Positions 17,595 through 26,668 of a DNA stretch of 64,000 nucleotides are shown here, one piece after another. The stretch is from JBAOHV01 sp963714875 (GTDB lineage Bacteria > Actinomycetota > Acidimicrobiia > Acidimicrobiales > Microtrichaceae). The stretch lies in the NCBI GenBank assembly GCA_963714875.1, contig CAVQQI010000011.1:930001-994000 (forward strand), given 5' to 3'. The stretch's first letter is position 1. Each line of letters starts with the position of its first letter. A program made the position numbers and the translations under genes. The notes beneath the pieces are model-generated. The model did not search any database and was not told where the DNA came from. It was given only the letters and a program-made list of their open reading frames with translations.

Positions 17595-17647
17595 TCCATC
17601 TCAGTGGGACATCGACGCTGGCACCCCGCTCTCACGGGCGCCGGCAG

Positions 17648-18433
17648 ATGGAACGGGGAAGGCGGGAACAGGTGGGGCGATCTCGGGCACGGGTACGAGC
17701 AGATGCGGGTCGGACGCTGGGCGACGACGGCCACGAGCCGATCGCGTCACGATCGCCACGGGCGACCGCCGGTCCCGGGATCCGGACATGGCTCCCGACG
17801 GGCAGGGGCATCGTCGGCGGCATCCTCGTCGCCAGCGCGGTGGCCGGCGTCCTGGTCGCCCACCGGGCGGCGTCGCAACCGCCGAACGATCGCTTCGTGG
17901 TGGTGACCAGCCGGGTCGAGGCCGGATCGGCGCTCCGCAGCGAGGACCTGGGCACAGTGGCGGCGCAACTGCCCGACGGCGTCACCGCAGTGCCGGCAGC
18001 GCAGGCCGACCAGATGCTCGGCCGAATCGCTCGGGTCCAGCTCGAGCCGATGGCGATGCTCCGCGACGGCGACCTGTACGAGCTCGGCAGGTTCGCTCCC
18101 CCGGCCGCCACCGAGGTCGCGCTCGACCTCCCGCCGTCGCAAGCCCTGCTCGGCACGTTGCGAGTCGGCGACCGGGTGGACGTCTTGTCGACCGACCCGA
18201 ACGGTCAGGGCACCACCGTCATCGCCGAGGGCGTGGGCATCAGCGACGTCGGATCCGACCAGGACGGTGCAACCATCGGGTCGGCCGGCGCCGTGCGGGT
18301 GCGGCTCGCCCTTCCCGACTCGGTCGCTGCTGCGTCGCTGGTGGATGCCGCGGTGCGCACCGAGTTGACGCTGGTGCTCCCTTCGCCACGGGCTGACCGG
18401 CCGGGTGGAGCGAACAACGGTGGCCCGTCGTGA
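17648..18433 (+). CDS. cpaB: CpaB/RcpC-like pilus assembly protein (SAF domain)
   Basis: About 261 residues. A basic N-terminus of some 50 residues leads to one TM helix (GIVGGILVASAVAGVLVAH). A SAF domain follows (FVVVTSRVEAGSALRSEDLGTVAAQLPDG), then a beta-rich RcpC-like part. CpaB/RcpC is thought to stabilise the Tad apparatus in the envelope. The start is uncertain: ATG 17648 is chosen because it follows the promoter, while GTG 17672 has a better SD (GGAAGG). It overlaps tadZ by four bases (GTGA). Confidence 0.8.
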   Translation: MERGRREQVGRSRARVRADAGRTLGDDGHEPIASRSPRATAGPGIRTWLPTGRGIVGGILVASAVAGVLVAHRAASQPPNDRFVVVTSRVEAGSALRSEDLGTVAAQLPDGVTAVPAAQADQMLGRIARVQLEPMAMLRDGDLYELGRFAPPAATEVALDLPPSQALLGTLRVGDRVDVLSTDPNGQGTTVIAEGVGISDVGSDQDGATIGSAGAVRVRLALPDSVAAASLVDAAVRTELTLVLPSPRADRPGGANNGGPS

Positions 18434-19746
18434 GCACCCAGGAGCAGTACGTCCTGGTCGGGGTCGCACGGCCGAGAGAACCGTGGACCTCCGATCTCGC
18501 ACGATGGGCCACCAGCGGGGCGGCTCCCGTCGAGTTCGTCAAGTGCATGACCCCCGATGAGGCGCGGGCGGTGCTCGGCTCCGGCCGTCGCGTGTCCGCA
18601 CTGCTCCTCGGCGCCCGAGGACCAGGCATCGACCGGGACCTGATCGCCACCGCTGCCGCCCTCGGCACACCCACGCTGGTGGTGACCGACGGCAGCGTGC
18701 AACGGGACTGGGATGCCCTCGGCTGCGCCGGCGTGCTCGACCACCAGCTCACTCTGCAGTCACTGCTCGAGCGGCTCGACCGCCACGCGGTCGCGGTCGA
18801 CCGATCTCGTCGCCCCGGCCGGATCGAGATCGGCCCTGCGCGGCGCACCACGGTCGGCCGTACCATCGCTGTGGTCGGATCAGGTGGCGTCGGCACCACC
18901 ACTGTGGCCATGGCGCTGTGTCAGGCCTTGAGCAGCGATGACGGCGTCGCTGTGCTCGTCGATGGCGCCCGCCGTGGCGACCTGGCGATGTACCACCACA
19001 TCGGTGACGTCATCCCCGGCATGCCCGAGCTCGTCGAGGCACACCGGTCCGACCGCCTGGACCCGGCAGAGGTTCGCTCGCTCACCTTCGATGTCGCTGG
19101 CCGCGGGTACTCGGTGCTGCTGGGGCGCCGAAGGATCGCCGACTGGGTCACGTTGCGCCGACGCTCGGTGGACGCGGCGCTCGATGCCCTGTCGCGGTCC
19201 TTCTCCACCGTGGTGATCGACATCGATCCGGACCTCGACGGCCAGAGCGACACCGGCTCGCCAGATGTCGAGGACCGCCACGCCATCTCACTCGCCGCGC
19301 TCGACACTGCGGATCTCGCGCTGGTCGTCGGGCGCCCTGGACTCCACGGCGTCCACGCCCTGACGGCGCTGATCGATGACGTGCTCGGCACCGGGATGCC
19401 GCGGCACCGAGTGCTCCCCGTCGTCGTCGACGCCGCTCGATCGCCTGCGTCGCGAGCGACGCTCGCAGCGAGCATCACGCGCCTGGTCGGCAACGCCGGC
19501 GCGCCGGCCGACGAACCACTCCAGCCGGTGCTTCAGCTCCGTCGGGTCCGAGGCATGGACGACGTACACGACCGCGTCGGCGCGATGCCGGCGTCGCTGT
19601 GCCACCCCCTGGGACGCGTGGTCCGGCACCTGCTCGCCGAATCGGGCCCGCGCCCGTGTCGAGACGCGAGCCCGGACCGGATCCGACCCGGCGAGCTCGC
19701 GACGACGCTCGATGCGGGACAGCAGCTCAGGAGCGACGTGGCATGA
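18430..19746 (+). CDS. tadZ: TadZ/CpaE-like MinD-family ATPase
   Basis: 438 residues, GTG start. The N-terminal ~120 residues form a receiver-like or atypical domain (FVKCMTPDEARAVLGS, SALLLGARG). The P-loop region is TIAVVGSGGVGTTTVAMALC, with the CpaE/TadZ form GGVGTTT, which lacks the MinD signature lysine. TadZ proteins localise the Tad machine at the pole. The protein ends in a charged tail, and the gene overlaps tadA by ATGA. ATP-binding is likely; hydrolysis is less certain. Confidence 0.85.
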   Translation: MSTQEQYVLVGVARPREPWTSDLARWATSGAAPVEFVKCMTPDEARAVLGSGRRVSALLLGARGPGIDRDLIATAAALGTPTLVVTDGSVQRDWDALGCAGVLDHQLTLQSLLERLDRHAVAVDRSRRPGRIEIGPARRTTVGRTIAVVGSGGVGTTTVAMALCQALSSDDGVAVLVDGARRGDLAMYHHIGDVIPGMPELVEAHRSDRLDPAEVRSLTFDVAGRGYSVLLGRRRIADWVTLRRRSVDAALDALSRSFSTVVIDIDPDLDGQSDTGSPDVEDRHAISLAALDTADLALVVGRPGLHGVHALTALIDDVLGTGMPRHRVLPVVVDAARSPASRATLAASITRLVGNAGAPADEPLQPVLQLRRVRGMDDVHDRVGAMPASLCHPLGRVVRHLLAESGPRPCRDASPDRIRPGELATTLDAGQQLRSDVA

Positions 19747-21035
19747 GCCTCACCACGTCACCACTCGAACAGATCGAGCATCAGGTGCAGGCCCGGGCGA
19801 CCAGCGCAGCGATCGACGTCGACACTCCCGAGGGATCCGCACACCTGCGTGCGCTGATCGCAGAGGTCATCGACGACTGGCTCGACGAGCACCGACGCGG
19901 CCAACGCCCGAGCTCCATCGCAGACCCCGACGGCGTCGCCGAGCGAGCGTTCCGCAACCTGGCCCGGTACGGGCCGCTGACCGAGCTGCTCTCCGACGAC
20001 GACGTCTGGGAGATCATGGTCAACGCGCCGGACGAGATCTTCGTCCGGCGGCACTCGGGCGGCAGCCGGTTCCACCACGAGGTCTTCCACGACGACGACC
20101 ACGTCGCCCGCACCCTCACGAAGCTGCTCGAGGACTCTGCGGCGTCGCATCGCAAGCTGGATCCCACCGAGGGGCTCCAGGACGCACAACTCGACGACGG
20201 TGCACGGTTGCACATCGTCCACGGCGACCTGAGCCGCGGCAACCACCTGATGGTCAACATCCGCAAGTTCACCGGGGTCGCCATCGGCAGCCTCGATGAA
20301 CTCGTCGGTCGAGGCACGTTGTGCGGGCCGGCAGCGGCGTTCCTCGCCGCCGCGGTCCGGGCGCGACTCAGCATCGTCTTCGCCGGAGCACCGGGTGCGG
20401 GCAAGACCACGCTGCTGTCGTGCTGTGCCGCCGAGCTCGATCCATCGCTCCGGGTTGTCATCGCGGAGGAGGTCTTCGAAACAGACATCCCGCTGGCGAA
20501 CGTCGCGAGCATGCAGACCCGGCCCGCCCGTTCGGACCGCACCGAGGTCGACCTGCGGCGCCTGGTGTCGGGGTTCCTTCGGATGGCCCCCGATGTTGCG
20601 ATCGTCGGGGAGGTTCGCGACAGAGAAGCGCTGCCCTTACTGCTCACGCTGTCATCAGGCGTCACCGGCTACACGACGATCCATGCAGGCTCAGCACGGC
20701 AAGCACTCACGCGGCTTCGATTCATCGCACAACTCGCAGATTCGAACCAGCTGCCGGTGGCTGCACTCAACAACCTGGTGAGCGAGGCGGTGGACCTGGT
20801 GGTCTACTCGGAACGTGGGCCCGACGGACCTCGTGTCATGTCGATCACCGCGGTCGAGGACCTGACCGCCGGACAGGACGCGGTGCAGTTCACCACCACC
20901 GAACTGTTCACCCGGGTCCGCAACGACGCCCCGCTCGAGCCGACCGGTCTGATCCCGTTGCGTGTCAGCGACCGACTCGAACGGGCGGGCAGCGATGCCC
21001 GCACATTGCTCGCACACGGGACGACGACGTCATGA
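19743..21035 (+). CDS. tadA: Tad secretion ATPase TadA (CpaF)
   Basis: 430 residues. The N-terminal helical domain is followed by the type II/IV secretion ATPase core: RYGPLTELLSDDDVWEIMVN, Walker A GAPGAGKTT (~215-222), Asp box EEVFETDI, Walker B LRMAPDVAIVGEVRD, and the His-containing GYTTIHAGSA. It powers pilus assembly from the cytoplasmic face. ATGA overlaps on both sides (tadZ, tadB) imply strict translational coupling. Confidence 0.95.
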   Translation: MSLTTSPLEQIEHQVQARATSAAIDVDTPEGSAHLRALIAEVIDDWLDEHRRGQRPSSIADPDGVAERAFRNLARYGPLTELLSDDDVWEIMVNAPDEIFVRRHSGGSRFHHEVFHDDDHVARTLTKLLEDSAASHRKLDPTEGLQDAQLDDGARLHIVHGDLSRGNHLMVNIRKFTGVAIGSLDELVGRGTLCGPAAAFLAAAVRARLSIVFAGAPGAGKTTLLSCCAAELDPSLRVVIAEEVFETDIPLANVASMQTRPARSDRTEVDLRRLVSGFLRMAPDVAIVGEVRDREALPLLLTLSSGVTGYTTIHAGSARQALTRLRFIAQLADSNQLPVAALNNLVSEAVDLVVYSERGPDGPRVMSITAVEDLTAGQDAVQFTTTELFTRVRNDAPLEPTGLIPLRVSDRLERAGSDARTLLAHGTTTS

Positions 21036-21904
21036 CGACGATGCTGCTGGCTGCGCTCGTCGGCGTCGGCGCCTACATGGTGGTGACCGCAGACCGCCCC
21101 CTCGTGCAACCGGGAGATCCGGCCGCCTCCGGTGAGCGAGCGGTCCAGCGCCTTCGCCGCTGGCTCGGCCAGGCCGGGCTCGACGGCGTCGGACCAGTGC
21201 AGTTCGTGCTGGCATCCGCTGCAGTCGGACTCGCCGCAGCGATTCCGTCCGTGATGCTGTTCGGTATCGGCCTCCCGGCGCTGTTCATGGCGCTCGCTGC
21301 TGCTGCGCTCCCTGCAGCCGCGTGGCGCCGGGCGCGGGCGCGTCGCCGGCGGGCTGCGCGTGAGGCCTGGCCACGCCTGATCGAGGAACTCCGTGTGCTG
21401 ACCGGCTCGGTCGGGCGCTCCATCCCGCAAGCGCTGCTCGAGGTCGGGCTCCGGGGTCCGGTGGAGCTGCGCTCCGCGTTCGAAGCGGCCCAGCGCGAGT
21501 GGTCACTGACCACTGACCTGGGGCGCACCGTCGGGGTGCTGAAGGATCGCCTCGACGACCCCACCGCCGACGCTGCGTGCGAGACCCTGCTGGTTGCCGC
21601 AGAGGTGGGTGGCGACATCGATGCCCGTCTTGCAGCGCTGGCCGAGGACCGCCGCCAGGACCTGGCCGGTCGACGCGAGGCCGAAGCCAAGCAGGCCGGC
21701 GCCCGGTTCGCCCGGGTCTTCGTGATTCTCGTTCCTGCGGGAATGGCACTCGCCGGGCTCAGCGTCGGCGACGGCCGAGCGGCCTACCAGACCGCACACG
21801 GCCAGGCGCTGGTCGGGCTCGGGCTCGTGGTCATCGCCGCCTGCTGGTGGTGGGCCGGCCGTGTCATGCAGTTGCCGGAGCCAGAGCGGGTGTTCGACCG
21901 ATGA
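21032..21904 (+). CDS. tadB: Tad platform protein TadB
   Basis: 290 residues. It has an N-terminal TM helix, two closely spaced helices (VQFVLASAAVGLAAAIPSVMLFGIGLPALFMAL), a type II secretion F-domain (LIEELRVLTGSVGRSIPQALLEVG to VAAEVGGDIDARLAALAEDRR), and two C-terminal helices. It is one of two platform proteins on which TadA acts. ATGA overlaps with tadA and tadC. Confidence 0.92.
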   Translation: MTTMLLAALVGVGAYMVVTADRPLVQPGDPAASGERAVQRLRRWLGQAGLDGVGPVQFVLASAAVGLAAAIPSVMLFGIGLPALFMALAAAALPAAAWRRARARRRRAAREAWPRLIEELRVLTGSVGRSIPQALLEVGLRGPVELRSAFEAAQREWSLTTDLGRTVGVLKDRLDDPTADAACETLLVAAEVGGDIDARLAALAEDRRQDLAGRREAEAKQAGARFARVFVILVPAGMALAGLSVGDGRAAYQTAHGQALVGLGLVVIAACWWWAGRVMQLPEPERVFDR

Positions 21905-22803
21905 GTCCGTCCGTCATGCTGCTGTTCTGGGTCGCGGGGGCGTGGGGTGCGGCACTGCTGCTCAGTGCCGCACCCTGGTTCCGACGAACGAGCCTGGTTG
22001 CGCGGATCGGTCCGTACTCGAGGCGTCGGCCTGCCGCACCCCGGCCGACCACCGGCGCGACGCTGCGTCAGCTGGCCCTTCCCGTCCTCGAGGTCTGGGG
22101 CGCCCGGGCCAGCAGGGCACTTGGCGTCACCCAGGACCTCGCAACCCGTCTCGAACGGGCGGGACGTGTCGCCGACCCATCAGCGTTCCGGCTCCGCCAG
22201 GTCACCATCGGTACCGTCACACTGCTGATGACCGCAGCTGCAGTCGTCGCGGTGCGACCACCTCCGGTGCTCTCGGTGGTGGGTCTCGTCGGCCTGCCGG
22301 TGCTCGCCATGCTCCTGGAAGAGCGACGTCTGAGCACCGCCATCGATGACGTCCGACGGCGGATCCGGGCCGAACTGCCCGTCGTGGCCGAGCAGCTCGG
22401 GCTGCTCCTGTCCGCGGGGTACTCGCTTCCCAGCGCGATCGGTCGACTCGCCGAGCGCAGCGACGGCGCCGTGGCTGCCGACCTCCGACAGGTGAACCGC
22501 AGAGTTCGCCAGGGGATGGGCACCTCCGACGCGCTGGGGGAATGGGCGCTGCGGGCGGACATCGAGGCAGTCGATCGGCTCGTCGCAGTACTCCGGCTCC
22601 ACGACGACGCCGGCGACCTCGGCGCGCTCATCGCCGAGGAGGCCCGCTCCATCCGAGCAGGGGCGCACCGCGACCTGGTCGAGGTGATCGAACGGCGGTC
22701 CCAACTCGTCTGGGTCCCCGTGACCGTCGCGACCCTGGTTCCCGGCCTCATCTTCCTCGCCGTTCCGTTCATGTCCGCGATGGCGCAGGTCACCGGCAGC
22801 TGA
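21901..22803 (+). CDS. tadC: Tad platform protein TadC
   Basis: 300 residues. It has the same fold as TadB: N-terminal TM, a central TM pair (VTLLMTAAAVVAV and VLSVVGLVGLPVLAML), a type II secretion F-domain (LPVVAEQLGLLLSAGYSLPSAI to RLHDDAGDLGALIAEEARSI), and a C-terminal TM (VTVATLVPGLIFLAVPF). It overlaps tadB by ATGA. A 55-base gap with a new SD precedes the pilin gene, so pilin may be translated at a different rate. Confidence 0.92.
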   Translation: MSPSVMLLFWVAGAWGAALLLSAAPWFRRTSLVARIGPYSRRRPAAPRPTTGATLRQLALPVLEVWGARASRALGVTQDLATRLERAGRVADPSAFRLRQVTIGTVTLLMTAAAVVAVRPPPVLSVVGLVGLPVLAMLLEERRLSTAIDDVRRRIRAELPVVAEQLGLLLSAGYSLPSAIGRLAERSDGAVAADLRQVNRRVRQGMGTSDALGEWALRADIEAVDRLVAVLRLHDDAGDLGALIAEEARSIRAGAHRDLVEVIERRSQLVWVPVTVATLVPGLIFLAVPFMSAMAQVTGS

Positions 22804-22858
22804 CATCGACGAGCACCACCGCCAGATCACCGACCCACCAATCACCACAGGAGCCAAG

Positions 22859-23074
22859 ATGCACAGCACCCCGCCTACCGGACGAACCGACGCACGGCGC
22901 CATCGAACCTTCCGGTGCCGAGCGCGCAGCGAACGCGCCGAGGGTGTCATCTCGACTGCCATCGCGGTGCTGATCGTTGCGTTTCTCGGCATCGCGCTGT
23001 GGACGGGGTTCGACGCCATGATGAACAGCGCCACCGAGCGCACCCGCACCCAGGTGGAGCAGATCGGCGGATGA
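22859..23074 (+). CDS. flp: Flp-like pilin (class IVb-like small protein)
   Basis: 71 residues. The ATG at 22859 has GGAG seven bases upstream. A long basic leader (~29 residues) is followed by a hydrophobic helix GVISTAIAVLIVAFLGIALW, then a short polar tail ending EQIGG. Size, position after tadC, and the G-before-helix arrangement fit an Flp pilin or a DUF4244-type actinobacterial equivalent. The Glu at position +5 of the mature pilin is not evident, so it could be a TadE-like minor component. It overlaps the next gene by ATGA. Confidence 0.65.
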   Translation: MHSTPPTGRTDARRHRTFRCRARSERAEGVISTAIAVLIVAFLGIALWTGFDAMMNSATERTRTQVEQIGG

Positions 23075-23508
23075 GCGCAGCTCCGCGTTCCGTGCCGAGG
23101 TGGCGGCCCGGTCCTCCCCGGCGAGCAGAGGGAGGATCCGGGCTGCTGAGCGCGGTGCTGGGCGTCGCGTGCATCGCAGCGACACTGGGTGTGGCGGTCA
23201 ACGTGACGCTCGGGCTGTGGACGCGCAGCACCATCGATGCCGTCGCCTACGACCTGGCCCGCGACCTGGCGAGCGCTCCGCCGAACGCCCGGGGCGCGGC
23301 CGACATCGACGGAGCGGTCCAACGGGCCACCAACTCGATCGGGCCCTACGGGTCGAAGGTGGCCTTCGATGTCGAGCAGTTCGATGACGACGCAGTGGTG
23401 CTCAGGGTCACCGCTCCCGGCGTCGCACTCTTGCCGTCCATGATCGACGGTGGACCCTTGATCGGGTCGATCGACCGCCGCATCGTCGTTCGCAGCGAGT
23501 CGCCGTGA
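23071..23508 (+). CDS. TadE-like pseudopilin 1
   Basis: 145 residues. A basic leader ending RRAEGGSG is followed by a hydrophobic segment LLSAVLGVACIAATLGVAVNVTLGLW, then a periplasmic/extracellular domain with ARDLASAPPNARGAADIDGAV and a beta-rich end. The pattern is that of TadE/TadF minor pseudopilins. It overlaps the flp-like gene by ATGA and the next gene by GTGA. Assignment is from architecture and operon position, as sequence conservation in this family is low. Confidence 0.65.
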   Translation: MSAAPRSVPRWRPGPPRRAEGGSGLLSAVLGVACIAATLGVAVNVTLGLWTRSTIDAVAYDLARDLASAPPNARGAADIDGAVQRATNSIGPYGSKVAFDVEQFDDDAVVLRVTAPGVALLPSMIDGGPLIGSIDRRIVVRSESP

Positions 23509-24038
23509 TCCCCTCCCGGCCGGACTTCCACGGCGCCACCGCTGGAGTCACGCACACCGGGGGCACCGCCGCGCGTGCCACCGGCCAGGCAGGCATGCTC
23601 GCAGGGAGCGACGGGCTGCTGTTCGCCATGCTGATCCTGCTGGCCGGCTCGCTCGCCCTGGTGAACATCTGGGCGATGATCGACACCCGGGCGGCGCTCG
23701 ATGCTGCGGCGCGTGACTACCTGCGCACCTACACCGAGCAGTCCGACCCGGCCTCGGCGGCCCGGGCCGGCGACCATGCAGCTCGCTCCGTGCTCGACCA
23801 GCGCGGCACGCCCCTGCGGTCGCTGCGCATCGACCCGCCTGACCGGACGACGTTCGGCCCCTGCCAACCAGTTGCGGTCACGATCGAGGCGGAGGTCCCT
23901 GCGGCCCGCCTCCCGTTCCTCGACGATCTCGGCGCCCGGCAGATCCGGGTGACGCACCGAGAGCTCGTCGACCCTCACCGGGAGATGACCAATGCTCCGA
24001 GCCACGACCCCACGACGACACCGTGCGGCAACCGCTGA
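23505..24038 (+). CDS. TadE-like pseudopilin 2
   Basis: 177 residues, GTG start. A leader of ~35 residues, including GQAGMLAGSDG, precedes the TM helix LLFAMLILLAGSLALVNIWAM. A DTRAALDAAARDYLRTY helix follows, typical of TadE-like proteins, then a globular domain with one cysteine (GPCQPVAV). The last ~47 bases overlap the next gene in another frame, an unusually long overlap for this operon. Confidence 0.65.
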   Translation: MIPSRPDFHGATAGVTHTGGTAARATGQAGMLAGSDGLLFAMLILLAGSLALVNIWAMIDTRAALDAAARDYLRTYTEQSDPASAARAGDHAARSVLDQRGTPLRSLRIDPPDRTTFGPCQPVAVTIEAEVPAARLPFLDDLGARQIRVTHRELVDPHREMTNAPSHDPTTTPCGNR

Positions 24039-24474
24039 GCGACGGCGACCGATCGTCGCCACCGAGTCGGCCAGCGCACTCGCTCTGGTACCCGCGGTGC
24101 TGCTGGTGTTCATCTGTCTCGGAGGGATCGCGATCGATCTGTCCGTGATCCACGGTGCACACCGTGGAGCGCACCGGACGCTCAGCAGCGCAGCTGACGA
24201 TGCCGCAGCCATGATCGACACCAGCGAGCTGCAGCTCAGCGGCGATCTGCGCATCGAACCCGGCGCGGCCGAACAAGTCGTGCTCGCGCATCTCCGGCTG
24301 GCGGACCTGCCCGGACGAACGGTGGGCACACCGATGGTCGAGGTCGCCGCCGACGGCGCCGTCGTGACCGTGCGGATCGACCTCGATGTCGACCATGTCA
24401 TGTTGCGAGCACTGCCCGGCCATCCCGACCACCAACAGATCCGGGTCGAGGCGAGCGCCCGGCTGAACCGATGA
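23992..24474 (+). CDS. TadE/TadG-like pseudopilin 3
   Basis: 160 residues. A very basic leader (RATTPRRHRAATAERRRP) is followed by ESASALALVPAVLLVFICLGGIAIDLSVIHGAHR. The helix starts with a Glu, as in pilin-type N-termini, and is followed by RTLSSAADDAAAMID, as in TadG-like proteins. The C-terminal half is beta-rich and ends with DVDHVMLRALPGHPDHQQIRVEASA. It overlaps the pseudokinase gene by ATGA, so it is in the same translational chain. Confidence 0.65.
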   Translation: MLRATTPRRHRAATAERRRPIVATESASALALVPAVLLVFICLGGIAIDLSVIHGAHRGAHRTLSSAADDAAAMIDTSELQLSGDLRIEPGAAEQVVLAHLRLADLPGRTVGTPMVEVAADGAVVTVRIDLDVDHVMLRALPGHPDHQQIRVEASARLNR

Positions 24475-25809
24475 CCGGCCGCCGCGAGACACCGAGCGGC
24501 GCGCACAACCAGGTCCGGGTCCGCCGGATCCGGGTCGGCGGACGCCAGATGGTGGCCAAGAGCGCCACCGGCAGGCGGCGCAGCGAACTGCGACGGGAGG
24601 CGGAACTGCTCGGCCACCTCGCGGACCGGAGTGTCATCGAGCTGACGGCGCTGCGCGAGTCCGACGACCGTACCGACATGGTCACCGACGACGCCGGTGC
24701 TCACACACTGGCCGATCCGCCAGCCATGACGCCCGAGGAGCTGATCGAATCGCTCGCCACAGCGGCCGAGGCGGTCGCCGATCTCCATGCGGCGGGGTGG
24801 GCACACGGCGCGATCTGCGCCGAGCACCTCATCATCGACGACGCCGGGAGCATCACGCTGTGCTCGCTGGGCTCCGCCGCCATGCACGAGGCCGATGGCG
24901 CGGCGATCGGAGAGGACCTGCTGCAGCTCCGAGCGGTCATCGATGCAGGGTTGGCCCGCCGCGACCACGACCGGCCGCTCGTGCAACGTCGACGTTGGCG
25001 CCAGCTGACCCACCGGGCTCGGCGCCGGCTGGAGGACCGACGACCTGGCAGTGACCGCAGACCCCACTCGGCCCGGGACCTGGCCGAGTCCTTGCGCAGC
25101 GTCGACGTGTCGCACCGCCGGCCGGCGGCCACGCCGCGAACTCGGCAGCCCGCACGCCTGACACGTACCCCCGCGACGTTGGTTGCCGCCGCAGCGTTCG
25201 TGGGCGTCTCGGCGTTGATGTGGACAACCGCCTCCTCGCCGGTCGGGGTCGCGTCCGCTCAGCCGTCACCCCGGCGTGCCACCGCAGGTCCGTACTCCCA
25301 GTCGACGACCACAGCAGCACCTACGGCCGTGACAGCACCTACGACCACATCAGCACCGACACCGGCATCGGCCGAGCACCCACCCGAAGAGCTCGCCGTC
25401 GCCGGCAACGAGATCCGGGCCGGCGACGTCACGTACCGGGCTGGCGCCGATGGGGACCGCCTTGCACTGGCCGATCCGGACTGCACGGGCACGAACCGGG
25501 TGTTGCTGCTGCGCCCCTCGACCGGTCAGCTGTTCGAGTTCTCCGAGTGGCCCTCGACCGGACGTCCGGCCCGGGCACACCTCCGATCACTGCACCCCGG
25601 TGCGGTGGACCTGGAGATCATCGACCCTTCACCGCACATCGGCAGGATCGCCGGTGCAGCAGATGCGGAGACCGGCAGCGATCCCGACCGAGCAGTGCCG
25701 CCGACTCATCGTGAGGTATGCCCACGAGACCTCCACGACCGGTCCCGACGCACCGGCACCGGTCGCCTCATCCCACCCCCGCGCACCGTCCAGCCAGGAG
25801 GAACCATGA
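24471..25809 (+). CDS. Tad-operon membrane pseudokinase (Ser/Thr kinase-like fold, degenerate active site; one frameshift)
   Basis: About 445 residues when repaired. Residues 1-230 look like a protein kinase: MVAKSAT (beta-3 Lys), ELRREAELLGHL (alpha-C Glu), then LHAAGWAHGAICAEHLIIDDAGSI as the catalytic loop and TLCSLGSA in the DFG position. HRD Asp is Ala, the loop Asn is His and DFG Asp is absent, so catalysis is unlikely. A TM helix (LVAAAAFVGVSALMW) and a Thr/Pro linker lead to an extracellular domain. The open frame runs into the next gene, but one base less near 25650 gives PTEQCRRLIVRYAHETS and a stop at 25807-25809 that overlaps the next start as ATGA. Confidence 0.7.
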
Positions 25810-26638
25810 TCTCCACGTCCGCACCGCTCAGGCGAACACCACGAAGGCCCACAGCACGCCGGGCCGACCGATCGCTCCGCGCCCACCGACGGCGCTGCGG
25901 GCTCACCGCCGTGCTCTCGGTCGGTGCGATCGCAGCGATCTGGTCGATCGACACCGGAGTTGCAGGGACGCCATGGCCCGAGGCCCCAGCTGCTGTCACC
26001 GGTGATGGGCTCGTCGATCTCTTCGCGGCGACTGCCCGGGTGACCGCCTCGCTGCTGCTCGCGTATCTGGCGCTGGCGTCGACGGCGAACCTGGTGTGGT
26101 CGTTCGAGCTGGCACGGCGACGTGCGCCCCGGCTCTCCGGATGGTTCGAGCGGGTCGCGCCGCGGTGGTTGGTCATGGCGTCGGTCGGGATCGTCGCGAG
26201 CTCGACGTTGTCCACGACGGTGGGAGCGGCAGAACCGCTGGCGCCCCACGACGACGTGCTGATGGAGGTCATCGAGGAACGCACGCCCGGGGCGGGACCC
26301 GACCGCTCGCCGCGGACGATGCTGCCGTGGGCCGACGTCATCGGCGCATCGCCCACCACCTTGCCTGCCCCACCGAGGCTCGAACCCGTCGGCCCGGATC
26401 AGCTGCCGCCGCCCGGCACATGTCGAACGCACGATCCCCGCAGCACCGGGGCGCCTCCACACGGTGCGACCCGGCGAGCACTTCTGGTCGATCGCCGAGC
26501 GAACCGTCACGGAGGAGGCCCTGGACATCGGGGTCACCGAGTACTGGCAGCGGCTCATCGACCTGAACAGGGCCGGCCTGATCGATCCCGACAACCCCGA
26601 CCTGATCTTTCCCGGGACAGGTGCTGATCCTGCCGTGA
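25806..26638 (+). CDS. LysM membrane protein, last Tad-operon gene (two frameshifts)
   Basis: About 276 residues when repaired. The ATG at 25806 has a perfect SD (AGGAGG, 25797-25802). TM1 is CGLTAVLSVGAIAAIWSI, TM2 is VTASLLLAYLALASTANLVW, and a third hydrophobic segment is WLVMASVGIVASSTLSTTV. A Pro-rich linker leads to a C-terminal LysM-type domain HTVRPGEHFWSIAERTV then VTEYWQRLIDLNRAGL. Two extra bases (near 26412, and in GGG at 26614-26616) break it; repair gives LIFPGQVLILP and a stop at 26636-26638. LysM binds peptidoglycan, so the protein may anchor the Tad machine to the wall (inference). Confidence 0.72.
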
Positions 26639-26668
26639 GACCGCCAACCACGGTTCGGGCCGGACCCG

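Noticed and set aside
24471..26627. A single 718-residue protein joining a kinase-like domain to a membrane protein
   Set aside because: The ATGA overlap at 25806-25809 with a perfect SD, and restoration of LysM in another frame, show two genes joined by frameshifts.
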